Positions 54,218-62,615 of a stretch of DNA of 64,000 nt are shown here, in pieces. The stretch is from Thalassolituus maritimus (GTDB lineage Bacteria > Pseudomonadota > Gammaproteobacteria > Pseudomonadales > Oceanobacteraceae). The position numbers and the translations under genes were made by a program. Each line of letters opens with the position of its first letter. Position 1 is the first letter of the stretch. The stretch covers positions 186,001-250,000 of the forward strand of contig NZ_FTOH01000001.1 in assembly GCF_900156675.1 (NCBI RefSeq). Reading direction: 5' to 3'. Under the pieces are notes generated by a model, which saw only the letters and a program-made list of their open reading frames with translations, was not told the DNA's origin and ran no database searches.

Positions 54218-55018
54218 TCAGTCGGTCAGGCGCAGGGTGGGCCGGAACAGGTAAGGCTGTGGCAGGTCTGAAGGCACGGCGGGAACCGGGCTGGTGGCCA
54301 GAATTGCGCGGCGGGCCCACTCATCGGTTGCTGGATCACCACTGCTGACAATGACATCAACGGCGGTGATAACGGCTCCGTACTTAATAGTGACCTGTAA
54401 GCGGACGTCTCCCTGGATACCCGCCGGATGCGCTGGCAATTTCTGGTTCAGGTGGGCCATAAGGCGCTCATAGTACTTCTGCTCGACCGGATCGCTGAAG
54501 CGTTGATCGTCGCCGGCAAACCGGGCTTCGTCAGATGCCGTTGATGAGGCGATGTTGGCAGTAGGTTGTTCTGTGGTCCGCGCTTGAGAGTCTGGCTTCG
54601 TTGAATCTGGTGTTGGCGAAGACTTTACCGAGGATATTGGTCCCGGAGCATCAGGCTTTTGAGTAATTGCAGAGCTGGCCGTTGTGGTGATCGTGTCTGG
54701 CCCCGCGGGTGGCTGAGCCTTCAACGGCTTTTGGGTAACCAGAGGCTCTTTGGCAGCTTCTGGCGTTTTGGCAGGTTCAGGTTTGGGTGGCGTCGATACG
54801 GGCTGGCTGGGTATAGATAGCTCGCCGCGTTGCTCATTCTTATTCGCCCGTTCAGGGACTTCCGTTCTCAAGGTGGCGAGAATAATCCGGGTGTTTTTTT
54901 CGTCAGTGTCGAGGCTCAGGTCCGGCAGAAAAATCAGGTGCAGGCCCAGCGACAGGGTCAGGGCTAACCAAAATCGGCGGCGCGCCCAAAGTGATTTCGC
55001 TGAGTGGCGACTGCTCAT
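54218..55018 (-). CDS. TonB-family energy-transducing protein
   Basis: 266 residues: one N-terminal membrane helix (~14-33, FWLALTLSLGLHLIFLP), a long periplasmic Pro/Lys/Thr/Ser-rich region (~60-165, PPKPEPAKTPEAAKEP and similar) and a C-terminal TonB domain (~185-266: GDVRLQVTIKYGAVITAVDVIVSSG, ATDEWARRAILATSP). No exbB/exbD or TonB receptor is next to it, so it is a paralogue rather than the housekeeping TonB. It overlaps the upstream cNMP/rhodanese gene by ATGA, tying the two together. Confidence 0.85.
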   Translation of the reverse strand: MSSRHSAKSLWARRRFWLALTLSLGLHLIFLPDLSLDTDEKNTRIILATLRTEVPERANKNEQRGELSIPSQPVSTPPKPEPAKTPEAAKEPLVTQKPLKAQPPAGPDTITTTASSAITQKPDAPGPISSVKSSPTPDSTKPDSQARTTEQPTANIASSTASDEARFAGDDQRFSDPVEQKYYERLMAHLNQKLPAHPAGIQGDVRLQVTIKYGAVITAVDVIVSSGDPATDEWARRAILATSPVPAVPSDLPQPYLFRPTLRLTD

Positions 55019-56019
55019 GTCAGTACGCGGGCGTAGAATCCAGCTTCCGAGAGAATGTACGCTGCGGCCTCAGCGCGCCCACCACCTGTTGTTACGTAGA
55101 TAAAATCACGCTCCAGGGACTTCAGTGTCCCCCGAAGTTTAGAGAGAGGGATATTCCGCGCGCGTAGCACGGGAGTTGCGGTTGCTTCCTGTGTATGTCT
55201 GACATCGAGAATGACGACACCGGTGTCGGCCTCGTCAATTAAGGTCTCGAGTTCACTCTCACGGATATAACTCAGTACGGGCTTTTTCAGCAGTGGATCG
55301 AAATCTTCTTTCGACAGCCGCGCCAGCGTTCCAGACGACGTCATGGTCACGCAGGCGTTGCGCGGTAATTCACTGACCAGTGCATCCTCGCCGAACAGAT
55401 CGCCGGGGCCCAGTGCGGCAAGAGTCTCTTCATCCTGTTCTGCTTGTCGCGTGACCAGTGCTCCACCCGTTTTGATTACGTAGCAATGCTCGCCGATTTC
55501 ACCTTCGCGAATAACGACATCACCGAGAGAGGCGGGCAACTCTTCGAAGCGCGATAGCAGTTTCTGGATATTCGCCGGTGGAATCCGGGTAAAAAGATCT
55601 GAGGTGATCAGTCTTTCCAGCCAGTCACTTTCTTCGTCGTGCTGGCTAAGACTTTCGGATTGCCGAAACTCTGACCAGGTTGAGATCAGCTCAAGATACG
55701 TGCGTTTTACGGATACCAGCTGGCACGGTGTTCGTGTAATACCGGTGTAGCGATGCACGACGTGTGTATTGTCCAATGCCATGAAGTTTTCATCGCTGTC
55801 GGCATCTATGCCATTGATATTGAAATCATCGTCGGCCAGGTCGATACCACCGCTGAGCAGGAAGTGACATTCGTCGTCAGACTGGCCGCGTTTAAACAGG
55901 ATTTTTCTCGCGGGAAGCGTGTGCTCGCGAAAGTGAGGTGTCAGTTCTTCGATGATGTCTTCGGACCATTCGTCGAACGGGATGAAATGCTGCAGTCTTT
56001 TACTGAGCGGCGTTTCCAT
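55015..56019 (-). CDS. Cyclic-nucleotide-binding protein with degenerate rhodanese domain
   Basis: 334 residues: two cNMP-binding-like domains (~10-120, degenerate, and ~140-250 with FGEDALVSELPRNACV, a near-intact phosphate cassette), then a C-terminal rhodanese fold (~255-334: VVILDVRHTQEA, then DFIYVTTGGGRAEAAAYIL). The loop that normally begins with the catalytic Cys (Y-C-x-x-G) reads YVTTGGGR, so the rhodanese is probably inactive and used for binding. No helix-turn-helix is seen, so it is not a Crp regulator. It overlaps the TonB-like gene. Cytoplasmic sensor of unknown ligand. Confidence 0.83.
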   Translation of the reverse strand: METPLSKRLQHFIPFDEWSEDIIEELTPHFREHTLPARKILFKRGQSDDECHFLLSGGIDLADDDFNINGIDADSDENFMALDNTHVVHRYTGITRTPCQLVSVKRTYLELISTWSEFRQSESLSQHDEESDWLERLITSDLFTRIPPANIQKLLSRFEELPASLGDVVIREGEIGEHCYVIKTGGALVTRQAEQDEETLAALGPGDLFGEDALVSELPRNACVTMTSSGTLARLSKEDFDPLLKKPVLSYIRESELETLIDEADTGVVILDVRHTQEATATPVLRARNIPLSKLRGTLKSLERDFIYVTTGGGRAEAAAYILSEAGFYARVLT

Positions 56020-56092
56020 GAAATCTCTGTCGATTGTCTCTTTGATATCCTGAAACTATAGCAAGCTGCCGTAACTTCGTCACTGTAACTGG

Positions 56093-56791
56093 TCAATCCG
56101 GCCACTGCAGACGGTCCGAGACCTGTTTCAGTGATTCTTCATCGAAAGGATCAATGCCTCGGATGTGGGGCACGGTTCCCAGGTGTTGTATACCGCGCTG
56201 GTGGAACCATTGTGTCAGATAGCGCAGATTTTCCTGCTGGGCTTCCATATCCGGATCGATGGAATTAGCGACCCATCCTGCAATCGTTAATCCGCACTGG
56301 CGAATCGCCTCAACGGTCAGGCAGGCGTGATTGATGCAGCCTAGTTTAAGACCGATGACCAGTATAACCGGCAGGTTCTGGCTGGCAGCAAAGTCGGCCA
56401 ATGTCTCGGTGTCATTGAGAGGAACGAGCCAACCTCCGGCGCCTTCGATCAACTGCAGGTCGGCGGTCTGTGTTAACCCGTTCTCACACGCTTCGATCAG
56501 CGAGCTGCATGTCAGGCTCAGGCCTGCTTCTTTGGCGGCAATATGAGGCGCAATGGCTGGCTTCAGCGTGATGGGGTTGTGAACCTCATAGGTAAGGTTG
56601 CCTGATGAGTATTTCTGATGAAGAAGAGCATCCCGATTTCTGAGCCCGCTGTCTGTCTGGTCGGAGCCTGAAGCAATTGGCTTCAGCCCGAAGCTGGTGT
56701 GCCCGTCGAGAACAGCTCGCTGCAGGAGTGCTGCGCTGATCAGTGTTTTACCTGCGTCTGTATCGGTACCTGTCAGGAAGTAGCGCTTCAT
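56093..56791 (-). CDS. bioD: Dethiobiotin synthetase
   Basis: BioD closes the ureido ring of diaminopelargonate with CO2 and ATP. 232 residues: P loop FLTGTDTDAGKTLIS, KPIASGSD (substrate Lys), EGAGGWLVPLND and VIGLKLGCINHACLTVEA (partial family motif). Normal length. Last gene of bioFHCD, overlapping bioC by 4 bp. Confidence 0.97.
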   Translation of the reverse strand: MKRYFLTGTDTDAGKTLISAALLQRAVLDGHTSFGLKPIASGSDQTDSGLRNRDALLHQKYSSGNLTYEVHNPITLKPAIAPHIAAKEAGLSLTCSSLIEACENGLTQTADLQLIEGAGGWLVPLNDTETLADFAASQNLPVILVIGLKLGCINHACLTVEAIRQCGLTIAGWVANSIDPDMEAQQENLRYLTQWFHQRGIQHLGTVPHIRGIDPFDEESLKQVSDRLQWPD

Positions 56792-57594
56792 GGTTTCGGC
56801 TCTGTAGGGTGTTCTGGGTGGGCCACTGCATAGATCCAGAGCACTTCGTAGCTCAGTGGATAGGCGGTTTGCCCCATGTGTTGCGTAGTCGGATAGTGCC
56901 TGCTCAGTGCCTCAATGGCTGCGCGGCCGCCCAGGCCAGCCCGGCGGCCTGCGTTCACATTGGTGGCGCCAATGGCTTTCAGGCTGCGTAGCAGGTCAGG
57001 CACGGAATCGTAGTACTCGGTCAGGCAGTCCTGCTTAAACACAATATCTGTGAAACCAGCTTGCATTAACGCATGGTTCAGACGTTCGTGTGCTTCGAAT
57101 TCATTCACATGAGGGCGATCATCAATTGCTCTCCAGGCCTGCTGTAGCTCTTTCTGAGTGCCCGGGAGCAAGGTCGCTATGGCAATACGGCTCCCCGGTT
57201 TCAGTACTCGCCGCCATTCTTTAAGTGTTTTTTCAGGAGCTTCGCTCCATTGCAGCATCAGGCTGGAGATCAGGCCGTCTGCCGAGCAGTCGGGTAGAGG
57301 AAGTTCGTCTGCATCGGCGAGCAAGAGATCAGTCTGAGGATCTGCGTGATTGGCGGCGGCTTCTAGCATGCCTTCGGCGAGATCGATTCCAGTAACCAGA
57401 TTGGCACCTTTTAAGCGCAGGTGCGGCAGGGCGACGCCGGTACCACAACCGATATCGAGCCAGTGTCCTGACAGTGTGGGCAGTTGATTGAGCAATGCCG
57501 TGACAGCGCGCTGCTGAATGCTGGCGGCGTGATCATAACTCTGAGCGGCACGACTGAAATGCTGCGCGACCTGACGTTTATCGCGGCGCGTCAT
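56788..57594 (-). CDS. bioC: Malonyl-ACP O-methyltransferase
   Basis: BioC methylates malonyl-ACP so that the fatty-acid enzymes can build pimeloyl-ACP. 268 residues: RDKRQVAQHFSRAAQSYDHAA typical start, SAM loop WLDIGCGTGVALPHL, DADELPLPDCSADGLISSLMLQW and WRRVLKPGSRIAI. Standard Rossmann methyltransferase. 4-bp ATGA overlaps at both ends place it in the bioFHCD operon. Confidence 0.96.
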   Translation of the reverse strand: MTRRDKRQVAQHFSRAAQSYDHAASIQQRAVTALLNQLPTLSGHWLDIGCGTGVALPHLRLKGANLVTGIDLAEGMLEAAANHADPQTDLLLADADELPLPDCSADGLISSLMLQWSEAPEKTLKEWRRVLKPGSRIAIATLLPGTQKELQQAWRAIDDRPHVNEFEAHERLNHALMQAGFTDIVFKQDCLTEYYDSVPDLLRSLKAIGATNVNAGRRAGLGGRAAIEALSRHYPTTQHMGQTAYPLSYEVLWIYAVAHPEHPTEPKP

Positions 57595-58346
57595 GGCATT
57601 TCCTCTGGTTTGGCTGATTCATGCTGTAGCTGCTCTGCCAGCTGATGCAGCCTTTCCAGTAAGTGATGCTTACCTTCTGTCGTAAGAAAGAAGGCATGGC
57701 TCTCTCCCGGGCTGAGTTCAACAGGGGGCATCTGAGAAGGCTTCAGCGCGTCTGCGTGACCGTACAAATGCAGGCTGCGGGGTGAGGGGGGAAGAACTTC
57801 GTACCTTAGCCATTCAAGTGTGCGGTTAAGCTCGCTCTGTGCGAGGTGTTGGCTGCTCTTTAACTGCTTGATCAGGGAACGTGCTTCAGAGCTGCCCTGC
57901 GCACACAAGCCGGTGAAGCGTTTCAGTGTTGTCTCTGCGTTCGATGTTAAAGACTGAGAAAATGCTTCAAAGTCCTCTCTCGGCATACCACTGCCTGTCT
58001 TATCGGAAAGAAAGCGCTGGCCTGTTGCCAGAGTGACAAGGAACTGACTTCTGGTAGCTGCTGTGCCAGCGCAGGCTGCGGCAGCAAGTGCGCCGCCCAA
58101 TGACCAGCCAATCCAGATGGCAGATGAGCCTTCGAGGCTGTCTGTATCGGGTGCGGTCGCCGCAAGTTGTGATGCTGCAGCTTCGAAGCTGCAATCATTA
58201 CTGAGGTAGTCGGCTCCCCAGTGATGCCCGGGCAGTGAGTCAAAGAATGGCGCGAAAACATCGGCGCGGAAGCTCCAGCCGGGGAGCCACAGCCAGTTCA
58301 GGTCGCTGCCTTGAGTTGACTGGAGCTTTTGCCAGAGCGGTGTCAT
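57591..58346 (-). CDS. bioH: BioH-like pimeloyl-ACP methyl ester esterase
   Basis: BioH removes the methyl ester from pimeloyl-ACP methyl ester. 251 residues of alpha/beta-hydrolase fold: LNWLWLPGWSFRADVF (oxyanion region), nucleophile elbow GWSLGGALAAA (Ser ~82), acid in YGHADALKPS and base His in PGESHAFFLTTEGKH. The sequence is more diverged than E. coli BioH and a BioG-type assignment cannot be fully excluded, but GWSLGG and location between bioF and bioC support BioH. ATGA overlaps on both sides. Confidence 0.85.
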   Translation of the reverse strand: MTPLWQKLQSTQGSDLNWLWLPGWSFRADVFAPFFDSLPGHHWGADYLSNDCSFEAAASQLAATAPDTDSLEGSSAIWIGWSLGGALAAAACAGTAATRSQFLVTLATGQRFLSDKTGSGMPREDFEAFSQSLTSNAETTLKRFTGLCAQGSSEARSLIKQLKSSQHLAQSELNRTLEWLRYEVLPPSPRSLHLYGHADALKPSQMPPVELSPGESHAFFLTTEGKHHLLERLHQLAEQLQHESAKPEEMP

Positions 58347-59503
58347 GACTCATCACCTGCAAATGCTGATTCAAGAGCCGTGAGCAGAGTCTCGATATCC
58401 TCGGTTGTATGAGCAGCGGTGAGGGTGACACGCAGGCGGGCTTCTCCCTGCGGAACGGTAGGTGGCCGTATCGCGGAGATCCAGATGCCCTGATTTTTAA
58501 GTCGGTCGCTGATGCGTAGTGCCCGGTCGCTGGCACCGGTCAGCAGCGGTTGCACCGGACTTTCTGAGGCCATCAATGGCAGCCCTCGTGCTTTGGCGCC
58601 ACTGCGGAACTGCTCGATACGATCGGTCAGCGCCTCGCGCAGCTTGTTGTCTTTCGCCCGCTCAAGATTCCCGAGCATTGCCTGAGCAACGGCTGGTGGC
58701 ATTGCTGTGGTGTAGATATAGGAGCGCGAGAACTGAATCAGATACTCAATGAGCTCTTCACTACCGGCGACAAAGGCTCCGTATCCTCCTAGCGCCTTAC
58801 CCAGAGTGCCTATGTAGACCGGCAGGGCATCCTGTGAGAGGTTGAAGTGCTCTCTGGCTCCCTGACCATACTGCCCGAGAACACCGATGCCGTGCGCATC
58901 ATCAATCATCAGTAAAGCGTTGTGGTGCTGGCTGAGTTCCGCGAGTCTGGCAACGTCTGCGAGATCGCCATCCATACTGAAAATACTGTCGCTGACGACC
59001 AGGCAATCGCCCGCTGCAGCTTCAAGCAATTCATTCAGCTGTTGATAGTCGCAGTGGCGGTAACGGGTCATTTTAGCGCGACTGAGCTGAGCGCCGTCGA
59101 GCAGGGAAGCGTGGTTCAGTTTGTCCTGCAGAATCAGGTCACCCCGCTGGGCCAGCGCACTGATGACACCAACGTTGGCCATATAACCCGTGGAGAAAAG
59201 TAAGGCTCTTGGGTAACCGGAAAACTCCGCAAGTGCGTCTTCGAGATCATGGTGAGCGCGCGTGTGGCCGCAAACGAGATGGGACGCGCCACTGCCGAAT
59301 TGCCATTCCTGAGCAGCGCGGGCCAGGTCTTCGCCGCCGGTATTGGCCAGGCCAAGATAGTCGTTACTGCAGAAATTCAGCAATTGAGAACTTCCACATG
59401 TCACGTGTGTGCTTTGCGGAGATTGCAGCGTCTGCCGTTGGCGCAACAGGTGTTTCTCTTTTCTTTGCTGAAGAGCAGACGCAAAACGGTCTTGCCAACT
59501 CAT
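58343..59503 (-). CDS. bioF: 8-amino-7-oxononanoate synthase
   Basis: BioF condenses pimeloyl-ACP with alanine, a PLP enzyme. 386 residues from ATG 59503, which follows GGAG by six bases; the longer frame to 59590 crosses the promoter and operator and is rejected. Motifs: NFCSNDYLGLAN, GSGASHLVCGH, LMIDDAHGIGVLGQYG and the PLP Lys in IGTLGKALGGYGAFV. First gene of bioFHCD. Confidence 0.97.
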   Translation of the reverse strand: MSWQDRFASALQQRKEKHLLRQRQTLQSPQSTHVTCGSSQLLNFCSNDYLGLANTGGEDLARAAQEWQFGSGASHLVCGHTRAHHDLEDALAEFSGYPRALLFSTGYMANVGVISALAQRGDLILQDKLNHASLLDGAQLSRAKMTRYRHCDYQQLNELLEAAAGDCLVVSDSIFSMDGDLADVARLAELSQHHNALLMIDDAHGIGVLGQYGQGAREHFNLSQDALPVYIGTLGKALGGYGAFVAGSEELIEYLIQFSRSYIYTTAMPPAVAQAMLGNLERAKDNKLREALTDRIEQFRSGAKARGLPLMASESPVQPLLTGASDRALRISDRLKNQGIWISAIRPPTVPQGEARLRVTLTAAHTTEDIETLLTALESAFAGDES

Positions 59504-59529
59504 AGATAACTCCGCCAGTAAGTGCCCGT

Positions 59530-59557
59530 ATCTTATTCCGTCGTGATCAGTGGTCAA
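59530..59557 (-). promoter_or_regulatory. bioFHCD promoter
   Basis: Minus strand TTGACC (59557-59552), 16 bp, TAAGAT (59535-59530), 27 bp upstream of the bioF start. The -35 falls inside the left arm of the candidate BirA operator. Confidence 0.55.
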
Positions 59558-59583
59558 CTGCGGATCAGTAGTCTGGTTTACAG
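59551..59583. promoter_or_regulatory. Candidate BirA (BioO) operator between bioF and bioA
   Basis: TGGTCAACT (59551-59559), 15 bp, GGTTTACAG (59575-59583). Compared with the gammaproteobacterial BirA site TTGTAAACC-N14/15-GGTTTACAA, the right arm matches at eight of nine and the left arm at six of nine positions, with the correct spacing and in the classical place between divergent bio genes. BirA itself is outside the window. Confidence 0.72.
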
Positions 59584-59646
59584 GTGACATAAAACTGCGT
59601 CATCCTAAGGCCTGACGGGAGTACAGCCAGAATCTCAGGAGCACAC

Positions 59647-60945
59647 ATGTCCACTCATTTCATACAACCCGACCTTAATTATGACCGTGAGCATGTCTGG
59701 CACCCGTACAGTTCAATGACTGATCCTGGGTATACCTGGCCGGTGGTCAGTGCTTCAGGGGTGCGACTGAAACTTCAGGACGGTCGGGAATTGATTGATG
59801 GCATGTCGAGCTGGTGGTGCACGGTCCATGGCTACAATCATCCGGTATTAAATGCGGCGCTGAACGAACAGGCTGAACGGATGAGTCATGTCATGTTCGG
59901 CGGTCTTACGCATGGACCGGCGATTGAGCTGGCACGGCGCCTTGTCGCTCTGACGCCCGACGGACTGGAAAAAGTGTTTATTGCGGACTCCGGCTCGGTG
60001 TCGGTCGAGGTCGCGATTAAGATGGCCATTCAGTACCAGCATGCACGGGGTGAAACGACAAGAACCCGCTTACTGGCACTGGAGCGCGGTTACCATGGCG
60101 ACACGCTCGGAGCCATGTCTGTCTGTGATCCCAAGCGGGGAATGCATCACCTCTTCAGCGGTATTCTGCCCGAGCAGTTTTTCGTTCCTGCGCCTCAGAC
60201 GCGGTTTGAAGAAGAATGGAATCCTGATGACATTGCGCCTCTGAGAGAATCTCTCGAAAAGAATCATAAGAGCATTGCAGCCCTGATTCTTGAACCTGTT
60301 GTTCAGGGGGCAGGGGGCATGCGTTTCTATCACCCAGAGTATCTGCGTCAGGCACGCGCCCTGTGTGATGAGTTTGGTGTTTTGCTGATCGCCGATGAGA
60401 TCGCAACGGGCTTTGGACGATCCGGTAAGCTGTTTGCCTGTGAATATGCCGGTATCAGCCCTGACATTATGTGCGTCGGCAAGGCCATTACCGGTGGGTA
60501 CATGACGCTCGCGGCGACACTGGCGACTACCGAAGTCGCAGAGACCATCAGTCGTGGTGAGGCCGGATGCTTTATGCATGGGCCAACCTTCATGGCGAAC
60601 CCGCTGGCGTGCCGCGTTGCCTGTGCCAGTCTTGATCTGCTGATGGAGAACAACTGGAAGGAGCAGGTGTCAGGGATTGAGCAGGGACTTAAGCATGGCC
60701 TGAGCAGGGCCTCTGAGCTCGAGGGGGTTGCCGATGTGAGGGTGTTGGGCGCCATCGGCGTAATCGAACTGAAAGATCCGGTCGATGTGAAGCGACTCCA
60801 GCCTGCCTGTGTCGATCGGGGAATCTGGGTGCGGCCCTTCGCACACAACTTCTATGTGATGCCTCCATACATTATGCGCGACGGCGATCTTGCTTACCTG
60901 ACCAGCAATATGGTCGGTGCACTGGCCCAGACTTTGGGCGAATAA
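59647..60945 (+). CDS. bioA: Adenosylmethionine-8-amino-7-oxononanoate aminotransferase
   Basis: BioA converts 8-amino-7-oxononanoate to 7,8-diaminopelargonate using SAM as amino donor. 432 residues, class III PLP aminotransferase: VWHPYSSMTDP (family start), GMSSWWCTVHGYNHP, HVMFGGLTHGPA, LIADEIATGFGRSGKLFACE (core) and PLP Lys in CVGKAITGGYMTLAATL. AGGAG precedes ATG 59647. Divergent from bioF across the BioO-like site. bioB is not in the window. Confidence 0.97.
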   Translation: MSTHFIQPDLNYDREHVWHPYSSMTDPGYTWPVVSASGVRLKLQDGRELIDGMSSWWCTVHGYNHPVLNAALNEQAERMSHVMFGGLTHGPAIELARRLVALTPDGLEKVFIADSGSVSVEVAIKMAIQYQHARGETTRTRLLALERGYHGDTLGAMSVCDPKRGMHHLFSGILPEQFFVPAPQTRFEEEWNPDDIAPLRESLEKNHKSIAALILEPVVQGAGGMRFYHPEYLRQARALCDEFGVLLIADEIATGFGRSGKLFACEYAGISPDIMCVGKAITGGYMTLAATLATTEVAETISRGEAGCFMHGPTFMANPLACRVACASLDLLMENNWKEQVSGIEQGLKHGLSRASELEGVADVRVLGAIGVIELKDPVDVKRLQPACVDRGIWVRPFAHNFYVMPPYIMRDGDLAYLTSNMVGALAQTLGE

Positions 60946-60999
60946 CTGGACCAGGGCCAGAAGGGAAGTCGTAGATTTGATTATCCTGGCGCCCCTGGC

Positions 61000-61692
61000 T
61001 CAGACATTGCCTGTCTGGGGATGTTCTTTTTGTGGTTCAGCTTGATTGTCGGCAGCTGGGGCGTTTTCAGCTGCAGTAGTATGGTCGTCGTGATGACGAT
61101 GACGGGCCTGGCTTTGTGAAATACCCGCCGTTACCGCGAAGCGCATTGCATCCTCAACTGACCAGTCGACGTAGGTCAGGCGATCCTGAGGTAAGAACAG
61201 GGTGTATCCACCTACCATATAGCTCATCGGCAGATAGACCGGCAAAAGGTTGTCCGCGTGTGCACTTTCTGCAACCTGCTCCGGTACGTGATCTGCGGTC
61301 ACGAAGCCTACAAGCTGACCAATCCCAGGCATCTCGACCAGAACCACCTTTTGTGCCTTTGGTTTGTCTCCGTCAAACATGGCTGCGAAGTCTTTCACTG
61401 CGCCATACAGAGTTTTGACCAGAGGTAATCGCAGGAACGCGTCTTCTACATACTGATAGACCCAGTTGATTGGGTTCAACTGGAAAGCCAGACCCACCGC
61501 AAGCAGAGTGACGAGCATAACCAGGACACCCATACCAGGGAAAAGGACCAGGCTGGGGTGCAGTAATTCTAACGCACGGACACCGAGGTCATTGAGTGAG
61601 GTCAGTGCTGACCATACCAGCCAGACGGTTACCAGAAGTGGCAAAAGCACCATGGAGCCTTTGATGAAGGGCTTAAGCAATAGTTGTTTCAT
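61000..61692 (-). CDS. DUF502 family membrane protein
   Basis: Family of unknown function, 230 residues. Two membrane helices (~12-30, GSMVLLPLLVTVWLVWSAL; ~48-70, GMGVLVMLVTLLAVGLAF) and a conserved cytosolic or periplasmic part (RLPLVKTLYGAVKDFAAMFDG, VVLVEMPGIGQLVGFVT, VYLPMSYMVGGYTLFLPQDRLTYVDWS in pieces). The C-terminal ~30 residues are His/Asp/Glu-rich (RHRHHDDHTT) and not part of the family core. Start ATG 61692 with AAGGAATG upstream; the longer frame to 61815 adds polar residues before the first helix. Convergent with bioA. Confidence 0.87.
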   Translation of the reverse strand: MKQLLLKPFIKGSMVLLPLLVTVWLVWSALTSLNDLGVRALELLHPSLVLFPGMGVLVMLVTLLAVGLAFQLNPINWVYQYVEDAFLRLPLVKTLYGAVKDFAAMFDGDKPKAQKVVLVEMPGIGQLVGFVTADHVPEQVAESAHADNLLPVYLPMSYMVGGYTLFLPQDRLTYVDWSVEDAMRFAVTAGISQSQARHRHHDDHTTAAENAPAADNQAEPQKEHPQTGNV

Positions 61693-61966
61693 TATCAGCG
61701 GCACATTCCTTGGAGAGTGAGAGGAGTGTAAAACGTCTGGACCCGCATTGTCCCTATGTTTCCGGCGACTCTGGCTAATTTTCAGCAGAAACATGAATGC
61801 TGGTATCTCTAACATTTCCGACAGGCCATGGCAGCTCTAAGAACTTAAGTTTGTTAGTGGTCACTCTCATATAATAAAATTGTCTAAAACCGTGTAAGTT
61901 GCCACTAACTTAACAAGTTACTTTAACTATCAATCGCAGATGGGGTGCTTCGTTTGGGTTTTATCC

Positions 61967-61993
61967 CCCACTTCTTCCCACCATTTTCCCCAC
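61967..61993 (-). promoter_or_regulatory. Second, inverted set of GTGGG boxes
   Basis: CCCAC at 61967-61971, 61977-61981 and 61989-61993 reads on the minus strand as GTGGG with start-to-start distances of 12 and 10 bp. The canonical MraZ boxes lie about 96 bp downstream on the plus strand with 10-bp periods. It may be an extra MraZ site; chance in a C-rich stretch is possible. Confidence 0.4.
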
Positions 61994-62051
61994 CTTGGCT
62001 AAGTCCTTGTGTTTATTAAAAAAAATAGGTGATTTCACACCCTCCAAACGC

Positions 62052-62080
62052 TTGCAAAGGGGCAGTCTGATTCCTATAGT
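62052..62080 (+). promoter_or_regulatory. mraZ (dcw) promoter
   Basis: TTGCAA (62052-62057), 17 bp, TATAGT (62075-62080): a strong sigma-70 promoter whose start would be near 62087, inside or just before the MraZ boxes. Confidence 0.75.
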
Positions 62081-62088
62081 GTCTAATT

Positions 62089-62113
62089 GTGGAGAATAGT
62101 GGGTAATTGTGGG
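62089..62113 (+). promoter_or_regulatory. MraZ-binding boxes
   Basis: GTGGA, GTGGG and GTGGG at 62089, 62099 and 62109, each separated by 5 bp (GAATA, TAATT). This is the direct-repeat site through which MraZ represses its own operon in E. coli. Confidence 0.85.
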
Positions 62114-62159
62114 AAGTTAGTGATGTTAGTACTTACCCACATGGATTAAGGACGGACGC

Positions 62160-62615
62160 ATGTTTCGCGGTTTAAACACGATCAATCTGGACGCCAAAGG
62201 GCGCCTGGCGATCCCGGCTAAGTTCCGGGAACGTCTGGCGGTGCTTTGTGGTGGCCATATGGTCGTGACGATCGATACCGAAGAGCGTTCTCTACTTATC
62301 TATCCCGTTAATGAATGGGAAGAAATCGAAGCGAAAATCACCTCACTGCCTACGTTTGACCCGCGTGCGCGTCGTATCCAGCGCTTGCTCGTAGGTCATG
62401 CTACGGATGTGGAAATTGACGGCAGTGGCCGGATTCTGCTCCCAGCAGCATTGCGCGAATACGCGGGCCTTGAAAAAGAAACGGTTCTGATCGGTCAGGG
62501 TAAGAAGCTGGAGTTATGGAGTAAGGCCTCCTGGGAAGGTACCCGGGATGAATATCTGGAACAGGTGAACGACGAGAGTCAGCTGTCTGAACAAATAATG
62601 AGTATTTCCCTGTGA
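62160..62615 (+). CDS. mraZ: Transcriptional regulator MraZ
   Basis: MraZ is a ring-forming DNA-binding protein with two AbrB-like halves, acting on the dcw promoter. 151 residues: first half [24 protein letters not shown], second half [24 protein letters not shown] (both with the DxxGR signature). First gene of the dcw cluster; its boxes lie 47-71 bp upstream. Overlaps rsmH by 4 bp. Confidence 0.97.
   Translation: MFRGLNTINLDAKGRLAIPAKFRERLAVLCGGHMVVTIDTEERSLLIYPVNEWEEIEAKITSLPTFDPRARRIQRLLVGHATDVEIDGSGRILLPAALREYAGLEKETVLIGQGKKLELWSKASWEGTRDEYLEQVNDESQLSEQIMSISL

Larger units (their letters stand above)
61693..62159. other. 467-bp region before the dcw cluster
   Basis: No gene seen. It holds the GTTAGTGG/CCACTAAC inverted repeat (61853-61860/61902-61909), a C-rich stretch with three inverted GTGGG boxes (61967-61993), the mraZ promoter (62052-62080) and three direct GTGGG-type boxes (62089-62113). 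Confidence 0.7.

Noticed and set aside
59577-59605. bioA promoter from TTTACA with 17-18 bp spacing
   Set aside because: The only -10 candidates (TCATCC, CATCCT) match poorly, so the bioA promoter is not called although one must lie here.
60951-60998. Terminator between bioA and the DUF502 gene
   Set aside because: CCAGGGCCAG and CTGGCGCCCCTGG can pair only with bulges and a long loop and no T run; not strong enough to list.
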